From: Rhodocyclus tenuis
GTDB lineage: Bacteria; Pseudomonadota; Gammaproteobacteria; Burkholderiales; Rhodocyclaceae
NCBI RefSeq assembly: GCF_014197755.1
Contig: NZ_JACIGE010000002.1
Location: 62,001-126,000, forward strand
Reading direction: 5' to 3'
DNA length: 64,000 nucleotides
Part shown: positions 12,734-21,226 of the stretch, piece after piece
Position numbering within the stretch: position 1 is the stretch's first letter
Layout of the letters: every line of letters begins with the position of its first letter
Translations under genes and position numbers: made by a program
Notes under the pieces: generated by a model
Told to the model about the DNA's origin: nothing
What the model saw: the letters and a program-made list of their open reading frames with translations, nothing else
Databases searched by the model: none

Positions 12734-13972
12734 TCAGCCAGTCCGCTTGAGCATCACGACGTTGAAGCCGCCCCCTTGCTCAATGGTGGCGAGCTTTGCA
12801 GCCCACAATTCAAGGGCGCGGCGGCGCTCTGTCAGGTAGTCGTGCTTATCGTAAATTGCGACCAGACCGCCCAGCGAGTGATTAAGGCATCTTTCGGCAA
12901 CCAGCACATCAACGCCGAGGGCGCCCAAGTGGCTACGGCAGGTAGAGCGCAGATCGTGCGGAGTGAAGCGCCTGCATTTTCCGGGCAGCTCCTTGGCAAG
13001 ACGATTCAGGGCAACGTTCAGGGTGGCGGCTTCCATGTGGGCGTCGCCCTCCCGGCCGTCCTTGCGCGAACGGATCGGCAGCACGTAGCGCGACTGAAAG
13101 GCGATCGTCTGCAGTTCGGCAAACCACCCCGCCACCATCGGCGGCAGAGGAACGACGAACGGGGCGCCGTTCTTCGCATGCTCGGGCGGGATAGACCACT
13201 CAGCGCGCTCGAAATCAACGTGAGCCCACTCGGCGCGCGTCAGCTCACCAATGCGGGCGCCAGTCGCCAACAGGATGCGAACCATCAAGGCGTTCTGACG
13301 CCCGATGCTGGCAAGGGCGGGAAGCATCGCCGCCAGTTCGGCATCGGTCAGCATCACCCGCTCGCGCTGCTCTGGCTTGCCGCCGATGATGGCCTTTGCC
13401 TTGATGTGCGCGCAGGGGTTCGTCTCGACCACATGCCGCCCGACACCATGGGCAAACACTTCGCGGATGGCGACCATCACCAGGCGCGCGACGTGGAGCG
13501 ACTTGGTAGCGGTAGCCTCAACAATGCCGACGATATCGGCGGGCGAAACCTCGGCCGCCTTCATGCTCCCGATCTTCGGCAGGACGTAGGCGCGCAGCTG
13601 CTGCCGCCTGCCGCTGATGGTGTTGTCAGCCAGGTAGTCAGCTGCCTTGCTCAGGTAGTCATCAGACAATCGGGCGAAGGTCCAAGCGGTGGCTGCGTCC
13701 TGTTCGGCCCGCCGCTTCTCCTTGCCCACGTCGACGCCCTGCTGCACCTCGGCGCGCTTGGCGCTGGCGATCTCCCGCGCCCGTGCCAGCGAGATATCGG
13801 GGTAACGTCCCAGCGTCAATTCCTTGCGGGTGCCGCCGAGGCGATAGCGCAGCGCCCATGCGGCCGTGCCCTTCTCCGACAGGGTGAAGGTCAGCCCGTC
13901 ACCGTCTGCTTTCGCCACCGGCTGCCCTGCCTTGACCCATGCCTTTATCTGAACGTCGCTCAGCTTGCCCAT
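12734..13972 (-). CDS. int: Tyrosine recombinase / integrase, P4-type
   Basis: 412 residues. The N-terminus has the DUF4102-type arm-binding fold (GDGLTFTLSEKGTAAWALRYRLGG; LTLGRYPDISLARAR). A core-binding SAM-like domain follows at about 95-190, then the catalytic domain. Visible catalytic residues are the first Arg in LLATGARIGELT (about 240), His-x-x-Arg in FTPHDLRSTCRSHLG, the second His in CLNHSLGG and the nucleophile Tyr in VAIYDKHDYLTERR. The gene starts 177 bp from the zapD-side att repeat with TAGCTACCC sites between. It should insert and excise the element at the zapD 3' end. The frame is intact. Confidence 0.95.
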   Translation of the reverse strand: MGKLSDVQIKAWVKAGQPVAKADGDGLTFTLSEKGTAAWALRYRLGGTRKELTLGRYPDISLARAREIASAKRAEVQQGVDVGKEKRRAEQDAATAWTFARLSDDYLSKAADYLADNTISGRRQQLRAYVLPKIGSMKAAEVSPADIVGIVEATATKSLHVARLVMVAIREVFAHGVGRHVVETNPCAHIKAKAIIGGKPEQRERVMLTDAELAAMLPALASIGRQNALMVRILLATGARIGELTRAEWAHVDFERAEWSIPPEHAKNGAPFVVPLPPMVAGWFAELQTIAFQSRYVLPIRSRKDGREGDAHMEAATLNVALNRLAKELPGKCRRFTPHDLRSTCRSHLGALGVDVLVAERCLNHSLGGLVAIYDKHDYLTERRRALELWAAKLATIEQGGGFNVVMLKRTG

Positions 13973-13993
13973 GATCGCCCCCTTCTTGCCGCC

Positions 13994-14033
13994 TAGCTAC
14001 CCAGCCACCCGCTAGCTACCCACCTAGCTACCC
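13994..14033. repeat. TAGCTACCC repeats at the integrase end
   Basis: Three direct copies of TAGCTACCC at 13994, 14013 and 14025. The last two form the 22-bp block shared with 4748-4769. A further inverted 8-bp copy (GGTAGCTA, 14140-14147) abuts the right att repeat. The clustering just upstream of int fits recombinase arm sites or autoregulation. Confidence 0.7.
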
Positions 14034-14072
14034 GGAAATAATGCGCTGTCCTGCGTCCTTGTGCAACGGCCA

Positions 14073-14100
14073 GAAAACAAAAACCCCGCATTCGCGGGGC
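14073..14100 (-). terminator. Rho-independent terminator between zapD and int
   Basis: Minus strand: GCCCCGCGAATGCGGGG followed by TTTTTGTTTT. It is inside the element, 45 bp beyond the restored zapD stop. It should end the coaE-zapD transcript and keep host transcription out of int. Confidence 0.85.
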
Positions 14101-14144
14101 TTTGACTGGCGTTTTGCGTCGTCCTGCGACGCCCTGAAAGGTAG

Positions 14145-14900
14145 CTACAGATTACAGAAAGTCATGTCGAAAGCGACATCGGTGTCGCAGTGACGCGGCT
14201 TGTGGTCGCCCTCGGCGCGTGCGAAACGGATGTTCAGCGCGTACTTGTTGGCGCTGATTTCGGGAACAAAGCTGTCTTTCAGCTTGAGCGTCACGCGCAC
14301 CATCTGCGTTGCGCTGCCGCCGAGCATCATCTGGAAGGCACCGCCCTTGGCCAGTTGCTGCTCGGGACGGCCGCTAGCGCGCAGCAGGCGCAGGACAATG
14401 ACCAGACCATCGCGCAGCGGCAACATCGGCTTCAGCCAGGTGGCAAGCGCATCGCGCCGGCTTTCCGCTGACTGATGCAACCAGTGGTGATACGAGGGCA
14501 GGTCGAACTCGCACAGCCCGCCGGGAATGGCGGCACGACTGCGGATGCTCATCAGCCAGTCGTTCTCGCGCAGATGCTGACCGATCTTGCCGGTCATCGA
14601 GAGCAGCGCGGCAGACGCCTGCTCGATCTCGTAAAGCGCACCGGAAAGTGCCTCTTCCGAGATATCGGGGTTGTTTCGATAAGCCAGCAAGGTCTGGCGC
14701 TGCCGCTCGAGTTCCTGGATGAGGTCCATCTTCAGGTCGGCGCGGCCGGCAACTTCGAGGATTTCGAACAGGGTCGTCAGCGCAACGTGGTGCTCCTGCG
14801 CGCCTTCGTGCTGGCTGAAATGCGCCGTCTTGTCGAATAGATCCTCCAGACGCAGCAAAGTGCGGATGCGCTCATTGAAAGGATATTCGTAAGTAATCAC
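14145..14900 (-). CDS. zapD: Cell division protein ZapD
   Basis: 251 residues, the usual length. ZapD (formerly YacF) bundles FtsZ filaments at the division ring. Family features include the N-terminal YEYPFNERIRTLLRLEDLF and LSMTGKIGQHLRENDWL segments and a C-terminal beta domain (LRLLRASG; KGGAFQMML; KYALNIRF). It follows coaE, as in other betaproteobacteria. The element is inserted in its last codons but restores an equivalent end (Phe-Cys-Asn-Leu-stop), so the protein should be unaffected. Downstream yacG is now separated from it by 9.5 kb. Confidence 0.95.
   Translation of the reverse strand: MITYEYPFNERIRTLLRLEDLFDKTAHFSQHEGAQEHHVALTTLFEILEVAGRADLKMDLIQELERQRQTLLAYRNNPDISEEALSGALYEIEQASAALLSMTGKIGQHLRENDWLMSIRSRAAIPGGLCEFDLPSYHHWLHQSAESRRDALATWLKPMLPLRDGLVIVLRLLRASGRPEQQLAKGGAFQMMLGGSATQMVRVTLKLKDSFVPEISANKYALNIRFARAEGDHKPRHCDTDVAFDMTFCNL
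14149..14161. repeat. Right attachment repeat (13 bp) within zapD
   Basis: AGATTACAGAAAG, identical to 4675-4687. It covers the codons for the last residues of ZapD; the element supplies the final base of the Leu codon and a TAG stop, so the protein end is unchanged from the inferred original. Confidence 0.82.
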
Positions 14901-14957
14901 GCCGCGGTCGCCAGTGTCGCCAAAGTGGCGGAATTCTGAACTGTTTACCGGAAAAGC

Positions 14958-15581
14958 TCAACGCTCCGCTGCAAGTTTCGCGCCTGCAAGCTCAAGATAG
15001 CGCCGGTGCAGAGTGGCAACGCGCGGCGCGATCTCGCCGAGGTCGCCATCGTTATGCAACACGTCATCGGCCGCCGCCAGACGGCGCGCGCGCGATGCCT
15101 GCGCGGCGATGATGGCGCGCACTTCGTCGGCCGACAGAGCACTGCGCGCGATGACGCGGGCAATCTGCGTTTCCTCGGCGCAATCGACGACCAGAACGCG
15201 GTCGACACGGCTGCGCCAGCCGCCGGATTCCACCAGCAGCGGCACTACCAACAACAGGTAAGGAACCTCACCCAGCGCCGCGACCCGCGCGCTACTTTCG
15301 CTGCGAATGCGTGGATGCAGGATCGACTCGAGACGCGCGCGCGCGCCGCGGTCGGCGAAGACGATGCGCCGCATCGCCGCCCGGTCGAGCGCACCGTCGG
15401 CCTGCACCACGGCATCGCCGAAGGCCGCGCAGATCGCCGGCATCGCCGTGCCACCGGCGGCGGTCAGCGCATGCGCAATGACATCGGTGTCGACCTGCGG
15501 CACGCCAAGATCGGCGAAACAGCGGGTCACCGCGCTCTTGCCGCTACCGATGCCGCCGGTCAGGCCGACGACGAAACTCAT
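14958..15581 (-). CDS. coaE: Dephospho-CoA kinase
   Basis: 207 residues. CoaE phosphorylates the ribose 3'-hydroxyl of dephospho-CoA, the last step of coenzyme A synthesis. The P-loop GLTGGIGSGKS is at residues 6-16. DTDVIAH, ILHPRIR and LLVVPLLVESG are family motifs. The ATG at 15581 overlaps the stop of the SPOR-protein gene by 4 bp; the longer open frame upstream is a shadow of that gene. Together with coaX and coaD elsewhere in the window, three of the CoA pathway genes are present. Confidence 0.95.
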   Translation of the reverse strand: MSFVVGLTGGIGSGKSAVTRCFADLGVPQVDTDVIAHALTAAGGTAMPAICAAFGDAVVQADGALDRAAMRRIVFADRGARARLESILHPRIRSESSARVAALGEVPYLLLVVPLLVESGGWRSRVDRVLVVDCAEETQIARVIARSALSADEVRAIIAAQASRARRLAAADDVLHNDGDLGEIAPRVATLHRRYLELAGAKLAAER

Positions 15582-16453
15582 CGCGCGCCGCCGCAGGCGG
15601 TCGCACGCGCGGCGGGAAGTGTCTGCGCGACAGCCAGGCGCAAGGCCTCGAAATCGCTGTCGGCAACCTTTATCTCGACCGTTGCGCCGCGAACGACATT
15701 CGTACGTTCGCCGACACGTGCCGACTGCACGCCTTTTTCGCGCAGCTCGTTGAGGCGCTCGTTGGCCGCTTCCTCGCTGGAAAAGATGCCGAGCGAGATG
15801 GCAAAGCGGTTGGGCCCGGCCACCTGCACGATGAAGAACTCGGGAACGGCCAGACGCTTCAGCTCGCCCGCCTTGCGCTCGGCGTCGGCGCGACTGGTCA
15901 GCGGCGGAATGAACACCCACCAGCCGGCGGCGCTGGCCGCTGTCGGCGGCGCACTGCGCGTATGCGCAGCAGCAGCAAAGCGCTCGGCGAAAAGATGTTC
16001 GAGCCGGTCGGCATCGGCTGCAGCCAGGTCGGTCCACTGCAGGCAGCGCAGCGCCGTTTTCGATTCAGCCGCCTTCGTCTCGGCCGCTTTCGCCAGCGGC
16101 TTGCCCGCCGGCGCCTCGGCAGGCTTCGCCGCCGCCTTGGCCGGCGCCGCTTCGGGCGCTTTTTCAGTGGCTTTTTCGGGCGCCTTCGCTGCGTTCTTTT
16201 CCGCTGACTTCTCTGCCGTAGGCTCGGCAGGCTTCTCACCTTCCGGCGCACTCTCGGGCCCTGCAGACTCCGCCGTTGCCGGCGCCTTGTCGCTCGCCGC
16301 CGTTTCGCCGCGCTTGACGATGAACAGCTTGTCAGTGTTCAGCTGCTGCTGCATGCGCGCCGCGTCAGCGCTCTCGGTCGTGCCGAAATAACCTTGCGCC
16401 CAGGCAAACAGCAGCAGGTTGGCAAAGACCAGAGCGAAGACCAGGGCGCGCAT
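15578..16453 (-). CDS. SPOR-domain membrane protein
   Basis: 291 residues from MRALVFALVFANLLLFAWAQG, a single N-terminal membrane segment. A long Ala/Lys/Glu/Pro linker (about 50-150) follows, then a C-terminal SPOR-like region (WWVFIPPLTSRADAERKAGELKRL; FAISLGIFSSEEAANERLNEL). SPOR domains bind glycan strands lacking stem peptides at division septa. The inner-membrane anchor with a long flexible linker reaching into the periplasm fits that. It overlaps coaE by 4 bp and lies 10 bp after trpB2 in the same direction. No named gene is assigned. Confidence 0.85.
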   Translation of the reverse strand: MRALVFALVFANLLLFAWAQGYFGTTESADAARMQQQLNTDKLFIVKRGETAASDKAPATAESAGPESAPEGEKPAEPTAEKSAEKNAAKAPEKATEKAPEAAPAKAAAKPAEAPAGKPLAKAAETKAAESKTALRCLQWTDLAAADADRLEHLFAERFAAAAHTRSAPPTAASAAGWWVFIPPLTSRADAERKAGELKRLAVPEFFIVQVAGPNRFAISLGIFSSEEAANERLNELREKGVQSARVGERTNVVRGATVEIKVADSDFEALRLAVAQTLPAARATACGGAR

Positions 16454-16463
16454 GGCGGCGCTC

Positions 16464-17822
16464 TCAGCCGACCTGCGGCAGGTGGGCGAGCGAGGCGGCG
16501 ATGGCTTCTGCCGGATACTCGTAGTTCTCCAGCTGGCCGGCAAGGTAGCGGTCGTACGAGGCCATGTCGAAGTGTCCGTGGCCAGTGAGGTTGAAGAACA
16601 GCGTCTTCGCTTCGCCGGACTCCTTGCAGCGCAGTGCCTCGTCGATGGTGGCGCGGATGGCGTGGTTCGACTCGGGCGCCGGAATGATGCCTTCGGCGCG
16701 AGCGAACATTACACCGGCCTCGAAGGTGCCGAGTTGCGGCACGGCCAGCGCTTCGATCAGCCCCTCGTGGTAGAGCTGCGAGACCAGCTGCGAAGCGCCG
16801 TGGTAGCGCAGGCCGCCGGCGTGGATACCGGGCGGCATGAAGTCGTGGCCGAGCGTATACATCTTCATCAGCGGCGTGAAGCCCGACGAGTCGCCGAAGT
16901 CGTAGGCGTAGGCGCCCTTGGTCAGCGACGGGCACGAGGTCGGCTCGACGGCAACGAGGCGCAGGTTCGGGCTGTTGCCGGCCGCCTTGTCAGCGAGGAA
17001 GGGGAAGGCAATGCCGCCGAAGGACGAACCGCCACCGCAGGGGCCGAAGATCATGTCGGGCCAGTCGCCGGCCTTCTCGAACTGTTTCTTCGCTTCGAGG
17101 CCGATGATCGTCTGGTGCAGCAGCACGTGATTCAAGACCGAACCGAGCGCGTAATTGGTATCGGCGCGGCCGGCGGCTTCCTCGACCGCTTCCGAGATCG
17201 CCAGTCCGAGCGAGCCGTTGCTGTGCGGATCGCGCGCCAGCGCGTCGCGGCCGGTCTGCGTTATCGCTGAGGGGCTGGCCAGCACCTCAGCGCCCCAAGT
17301 CTGCATCATCGAGCGACGGAACGGCTTCTGGTCGTAGCTGACCTTGACCATGTAGACGCGCACGTCGATGCCGAACATCTGGCCGGCGAAAGCGATCGAC
17401 GAGCCCCACTGGCCGGCGCCGGTTTCGGTGGTCAGGCGGCGCACGCCGGCCTGACGGTTGTAGAAGGCCTGCGGCACCGCCGAATTGGGCTTGTGCGAAC
17501 CGGCCGGCGAGACACCCTCGTTCTTGTAGTAGATGCGCGCTGGCGTGCCGAGCGCTTCTTCCAGCCGACGCGCGCGACACAGCGGCGACGGCCGCCACAG
17601 GCGGTAGATCTCGCGCACTTCCTGCGGAATCGGAATCCAGCGCTCCGCGGACATCTCCTGTTCGAGGATGTTCATCGGGAAGATCGCCGCCATCTGCTCG
17701 ACCGCCACCGGTTGGCCGTCGGGCCCGAGCGGCGGCAGTGGCGCATTGGGCATGTCGGCAACGACGTTGTACCAGTGCGTCGGGATTTCCGAAGCGTCGA
17801 GAACGATGCGCAGCGATTCCAA
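16464..17822 (-). CDS. trpB2: Tryptophan synthase beta-like protein TrpB2
   Basis: 452 residues, longer than classical TrpB (~400) and of the TrpB2 type, which usually works without a partner TrpA. The PLP-binding lysine is in [10 protein letters not shown] (about residue 110), and the phosphate-binding GGGSS loop is in [12 protein letters not shown]. The N-terminal extension with the YNVVADMP segment and the [22 protein letters not shown] stretch are TrpB2 features. It condenses indole and serine to tryptophan, perhaps salvaging free indole. No other trp gene is nearby. Confidence 0.93.
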   Translation of the reverse strand: MESLRIVLDASEIPTHWYNVVADMPNAPLPPLGPDGQPVAVEQMAAIFPMNILEQEMSAERWIPIPQEVREIYRLWRPSPLCRARRLEEALGTPARIYYKNEGVSPAGSHKPNSAVPQAFYNRQAGVRRLTTETGAGQWGSSIAFAGQMFGIDVRVYMVKVSYDQKPFRRSMMQTWGAEVLASPSAITQTGRDALARDPHSNGSLGLAISEAVEEAAGRADTNYALGSVLNHVLLHQTIIGLEAKKQFEKAGDWPDMIFGPCGGGSSFGGIAFPFLADKAAGNSPNLRLVAVEPTSCPSLTKGAYAYDFGDSSGFTPLMKMYTLGHDFMPPGIHAGGLRYHGASQLVSQLYHEGLIEALAVPQLGTFEAGVMFARAEGIIPAPESNHAIRATIDEALRCKESGEAKTLFFNLTGHGHFDMASYDRYLAGQLENYEYPAEAIAASLAHLPQVG

Positions 17823-17939
17823 ACCAGTCTCCCTGTCTGTCTTATTTTCTGCGAAGAATCAGCGTCCGGCGCGCGTCATTCGCCCCGCACACAAGATCCA
17901 GCACAATACCGCGGCTGTCTTTGCAACAGCCGCCAACCG

Positions 17940-18665
17940 TCATGCTGTCGCGCCTTCGGTGACGGCGAAGCGCGCCAGTCCTTCCAGAACCAGATTGTCA
18001 ATCCGCCGCACCGGCAGTGCAAGGTGTGCGGCGAGCGCCGGTGCCGAACCGCCGGAGAGAAGGCAGGGCGAACCGGCAGGCAACTGCCGGTAGAGACGTT
18101 CGACAGCACCCGCCTGTGCATGCAGGCAGCCGCTGGCGATGGCGTCCTGCGTGCAGCGTGGCAGATCGGCGAACTCGCCGTCGGCATAGGGCAGCAAGGC
18201 GGTGGCGCCGGCCAGCGAACGGCGCATCAGGTCGACGCCGGGAACGATGAGTCCGCCTTGGAAGACGCCGTCTGCGTCGAGGACGTCGATCGTCGTCGCC
18301 GTGCCGGCACAAACGACCAGACAGGCCGAACTGACGCGCGCGCGCGCGCCGATCAGCGCCGCCCAGCGATCGGCGCCGAGCCGTTCGGGGGGCAGGTAGC
18401 GACTCTCGACGCCACACTGACGCAAGCCGGGGCGCAACCAGCGGGCAGCGTCGGCGCGCGCGCCGAGTGCCGCACGCAGGGCGGCGGCAACGCCTTCGCC
18501 AGCGACATTGCAGACGGCGATGCGCGCATCGGCAGGCCAGCCGGAGGCGACGGCAACAAGTCCAGCGGCGTCGGCGGTTTCGAGCGCGCCCATGCCACCC
18601 CAGCCACCATCGGCCCAGATTCCCCACTTGATGCGGCTGTTGCCGGCGTCGATGGCGACAATCAT
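17940..18665 (-). CDS. coaX: Type III pantothenate kinase
   Basis: 241 residues. CoaX phosphorylates pantothenate, the first step of CoA synthesis, and is not inhibited by CoA. The N-terminal nucleotide-binding DAGNSRIKWG motif, the LGADRWAALIGARA motif and VCAGTATTIDVLD are family hallmarks. Its ATG overlaps the birA stop by 4 bp; coaX-birA pairs are common in betaproteobacteria and Pseudomonas. Confidence 0.95.
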   Translation of the reverse strand: MIVAIDAGNSRIKWGIWADGGWGGMGALETADAAGLVAVASGWPADARIAVCNVAGEGVAAALRAALGARADAARWLRPGLRQCGVESRYLPPERLGADRWAALIGARARVSSACLVVCAGTATTIDVLDADGVFQGGLIVPGVDLMRRSLAGATALLPYADGEFADLPRCTQDAIASGCLHAQAGAVERLYRQLPAGSPCLLSGGSAPALAAHLALPVRRIDNLVLEGLARFAVTEGATA

Positions 18666-19477
18666 GCGGCACGCAGCGACACGTCGCCGACCAGGAAACG
18701 TTGCTGACCGCCGTCTGCCGTGGCGAGGATCAGTGCGCCGTCGGCAGCGGCACCGAGGCAGATGCCTTCGGCCAGCGTTACTGTGGCAGCAGCATTTTCG
18801 CCGCTCGCCGAATCGAGCAGCCGCACCGGCAAACCCTGCCAGACGTGGCGCGCCTGCCAGTCTTCGCGCAATGCGGCAAAACCGTCGGCCACAAAGACAT
18901 CGAGCGTTGCAATCAGCGAATCGAGCAGCGCGGCGAGCAATTCGTGGTAATTGGACGTGTAGCCAGAGCCGGCCAGCGAGGCAGCCGGCAGGGCAAAGCC
19001 GTCAACTGTCGGCGGCGGCTGCAGATTGATGCCGATGCCGATCACCGCGGCGGTGGCGCCGCGCTCGCTGGCGAGTTCGATCAGCACGCCGCCGAGCTTG
19101 CCGCCGTCGAGCAGCAGGTCATTCGGCCATTTCAGCGCGACGCCGCGAACGCCACAGGACTCCAGCGCACGCGCCAGCGCCACGCCGACAGCAAGCGACA
19201 GGCCGGCCAGCCGCGATATATCACCGCCAAAGCGCCACAGCAGCGAAAAGGTGAGCGAGTCGCCCGCTGCCGCGCGCCAGACGCGACCGCGCCGGCCGCG
19301 GCCGGCCGTCTGCCGCTCGGCAATGACGACCGCGCCGCTGGGGGCGCCATGCGCGGCGCGCTCCAGCAAGACGCTGTTGCTTGAGTCGCACTCGGCCAGC
19401 ACCTCGGCGTCGACGCGACCGCGCGCCCGCCCGAGCAGGGCGGAAAGGCGGACGGGATCGATCAGGCAGTCGGTCAT
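18662..19477 (-). CDS. birA: Biotin--[acetyl-CoA-carboxylase] ligase
   Basis: 271 residues from the ATG at 19477. It joins biotin to the lysine of AccB, encoded at 61807-62271 in this window. The biotin-AMP loop reads AGRGRRGRVW, and WPNDLLLDGGKLGGVLIE is the catalytic segment. Compared with E. coli BirA (~320 residues) the N-terminal DNA-binding winged helix is missing, so it is a mono-functional ligase and not a repressor. The much longer open frame upstream overlaps the ntrC region and is not coding. Confidence 0.93.
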   Translation of the reverse strand: MTDCLIDPVRLSALLGRARGRVDAEVLAECDSSNSVLLERAAHGAPSGAVVIAERQTAGRGRRGRVWRAAAGDSLTFSLLWRFGGDISRLAGLSLAVGVALARALESCGVRGVALKWPNDLLLDGGKLGGVLIELASERGATAAVIGIGINLQPPPTVDGFALPAASLAGSGYTSNYHELLAALLDSLIATLDVFVADGFAALREDWQARHVWQGLPVRLLDSASGENAAATVTLAEGICLGAAADGALILATADGGQQRFLVGDVSLRAA

Positions 19478-19719
19478 CGCGATAGCAGCAGGGAAAAAGG
19501 CACGGTGCAAGATGCGCTTGTTACCGAGCCTGATATCGGCCCGACGACAAACAGCCACCTCGCAAAAGGCGGCCATTATCCCCGATATTCGCGCGTCAAC
19601 ACCCTCAATCGCGCGAGCGGGCGATGTCTGACGGGCGTTTTGCTCGCGATTGTCACGCCGACGCAACGCCGCCTGGGCAAGTGGACGGCTTGCGGACGGC
19701 GCAGAGGTGGTGGATCGGC

Positions 19720-21144
19720 CTAGCCCGGAGCGTTTTCCTCGTCGGCGAGACGGCCGCCGTCGAGTTTCAGTTCCTGAATCTTGCGCGTGATCGTGTTGCG
19801 GCCAATGCCGAGCGCCTGCGCCGCTTCGATGCGGCGTCCGCCGGTTGACGCCAGCGCACGCGCGATCAGGATGCGCTCGAAGCGCTGCGACAGCTTCTCG
19901 TGCAATTGCCCGGTCGTCGCGGCGAGCAGGCGGTCGACTTCCAGCGCCAGCCCCGATTCCCAATCGGTCGCCGGCGGCGTCGCGCTGCTTTCGCGCAACT
20001 CGGGCGGCAGATCGGCAAGCTCGACGGTCTGACCGGGGGCCATCACGCTCAGCCAGTGACAGAGATTTTCCAGCTGGCGCACATTGCCAGGGAAGTCGAG
20101 GCCGCAAAGATGGCGCAGCGCGCCTTCCGACAGGCGCTTGGTTTCGACACCAAGCTCCTGCGCACTTTTCTGCAGGAAGTGACGCGCCAGGATGGGAATG
20201 TCCTCGGGCCGCTCGCGCAGGCTGGGCAGGCGGATGCGGATGACGTTGAGGCGATGGAACAGGTCCTCGCGGAACAAGCCTTCGCGCACGCGTGCCTCGA
20301 GGTTCTGGTGCGTCGCGGCGATGATGCGCACGTTCGCCTTCAGCGGCGCGTGGCCGCCGACGCGATAGTAGTGCCCGTCGGAAAGGACGCGCAGCAGGCG
20401 CGTCTGCAGTTCGGCCGGCATGTCGCCGATTTCGTCGAGGAACAGCGTGCCGCCGTCGGCCTGTTCGAAGCGGCCGCGGCGCTGCGCGGCGGCGCCGGTG
20501 AACGCACCGCGCTCGTGGCCGAAGAGCTCGGACTCAAGCAGATCCTTGGGGATCGCCGCGGTGTTGATGGCGATGAAGGCGCGGTCGGCGCGCGGGCTGT
20601 GCCGGTGCAGCGCGCGCGCGACGAGTTCCTTGCCGGCACCCGATTCGCCGGTGATGAGCACGGTCGCGTGCGACTGGCTGAGCCGGCCGATGGCGCGAAA
20701 GAGCTCCTGCATCGCCGGCGCCTGACCGAGAATCTCCGGCGTCAAGCTGACTTCCTCGGGGCTGCCGCTCTGCCGCGAACCTTCGTCGATGGCGCGACGG
20801 ATCAGTTCGAGCGCCTGATCGACGTCGAAGGGTTTCGGCAGGTATTCAAAAGCGCCACCCTGAAAGGCGGCGACCGCGCTCTCCAGATCGGAATAGGCAG
20901 TCATGATGATCACCGGCAGGTCCGGAAAGCGTTCCTTGACCTGCTGCAGCAGGTCAAGCCCCGAACGCCCGGGCATGCGGATATCGGAAACGAGCACCTG
21001 CGGCGGCTCGGCGCCGGCGTCGAGTTCGGCCAGCGCCTCGCTGGCCGAAGCAAAACTTTTGAAGGAAATCTGCTCCCGCGACAGGGTCTTTTCCAGCACC
21101 CAGCGGATAGACCTGTCGTCATCAACGATCCAGACCGGCTTCAT
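19720..21144 (-). CDS. ntrC: Nitrogen regulation response regulator NtrC
   Basis: 474 residues from the ATG at 21144, which has GGGGAAA just upstream; a start 7 codons earlier exists. The receiver domain has its phosphate-accepting Asp in VLVSDIRMPG (about 54). The AAA+ domain has Walker A GESGAGKE, the sigma-54-contacting GAFTGA loop and Walker B FLDEIGD. The C-terminal Fis-type helix-turn-helix is AAQALGIGRNTITRKIQEL. Phosphorylated NtrC activates sigma-54 promoters such as the one seen upstream of glnA. It follows ntrB after 82 bp. Confidence 0.97.
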   Translation of the reverse strand: MKPVWIVDDDRSIRWVLEKTLSREQISFKSFASASEALAELDAGAEPPQVLVSDIRMPGRSGLDLLQQVKERFPDLPVIIMTAYSDLESAVAAFQGGAFEYLPKPFDVDQALELIRRAIDEGSRQSGSPEEVSLTPEILGQAPAMQELFRAIGRLSQSHATVLITGESGAGKELVARALHRHSPRADRAFIAINTAAIPKDLLESELFGHERGAFTGAAAQRRGRFEQADGGTLFLDEIGDMPAELQTRLLRVLSDGHYYRVGGHAPLKANVRIIAATHQNLEARVREGLFREDLFHRLNVIRIRLPSLRERPEDIPILARHFLQKSAQELGVETKRLSEGALRHLCGLDFPGNVRQLENLCHWLSVMAPGQTVELADLPPELRESSATPPATDWESGLALEVDRLLAATTGQLHEKLSQRFERILIARALASTGGRRIEAAQALGIGRNTITRKIQELKLDGGRLADEENAPG

Positions 21145-21226
21145 TGTTTCCCCATGCGTCATCAATGTGGTGTCCGTGCGTTAGCAATAAGCCTGCCACA
21201 GGCGGCGAAGCGGTGGTAATGAGTCA

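Larger units (their letters stand above)
4675..14161. mobile_element. Integrated P4-like element inserted at the 3' end of zapD
   Basis: About 9.5 kb bounded by a 13-bp direct repeat. The integrase gene starts 177 bp inside the zapD-proximal end. Recognisable genes are a tyrosine integrase, an AlpA-type regulator, a TOPRIM-DUF927 replication protein and an XRE-type regulator, plus four unknown CDSs and one CxxC protein, all on the minus strand. Both ends carry repeat-rich non-coding DNA of about 0.95 kb. The modules match P4-type satellites and their relatives. No sid/psu-type capsid genes, relaxase or partition genes were seen, so whether it is a satellite, an integrative element or a decayed derivative is open. 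All CDSs look intact. Confidence 0.88.

Noticed and set aside
12776-13996. 406-codon plus-strand frame opposite the integrase
   Set aside because: The minus frame has all tyrosine-recombinase catalytic residues; the plus frame is a shadow.
4675-14161. Element as a conjugative element or complete prophage
   Set aside because: No relaxase, type IV secretion, capsid, tail or lysis genes were seen in the 9.5 kb.
19478-20107. N-terminal extension of birA of about 210 codons
   Set aside because: It would overlap ntrC and has no winged-helix motif; the start at 19477 gives a normal ligase length for this type.
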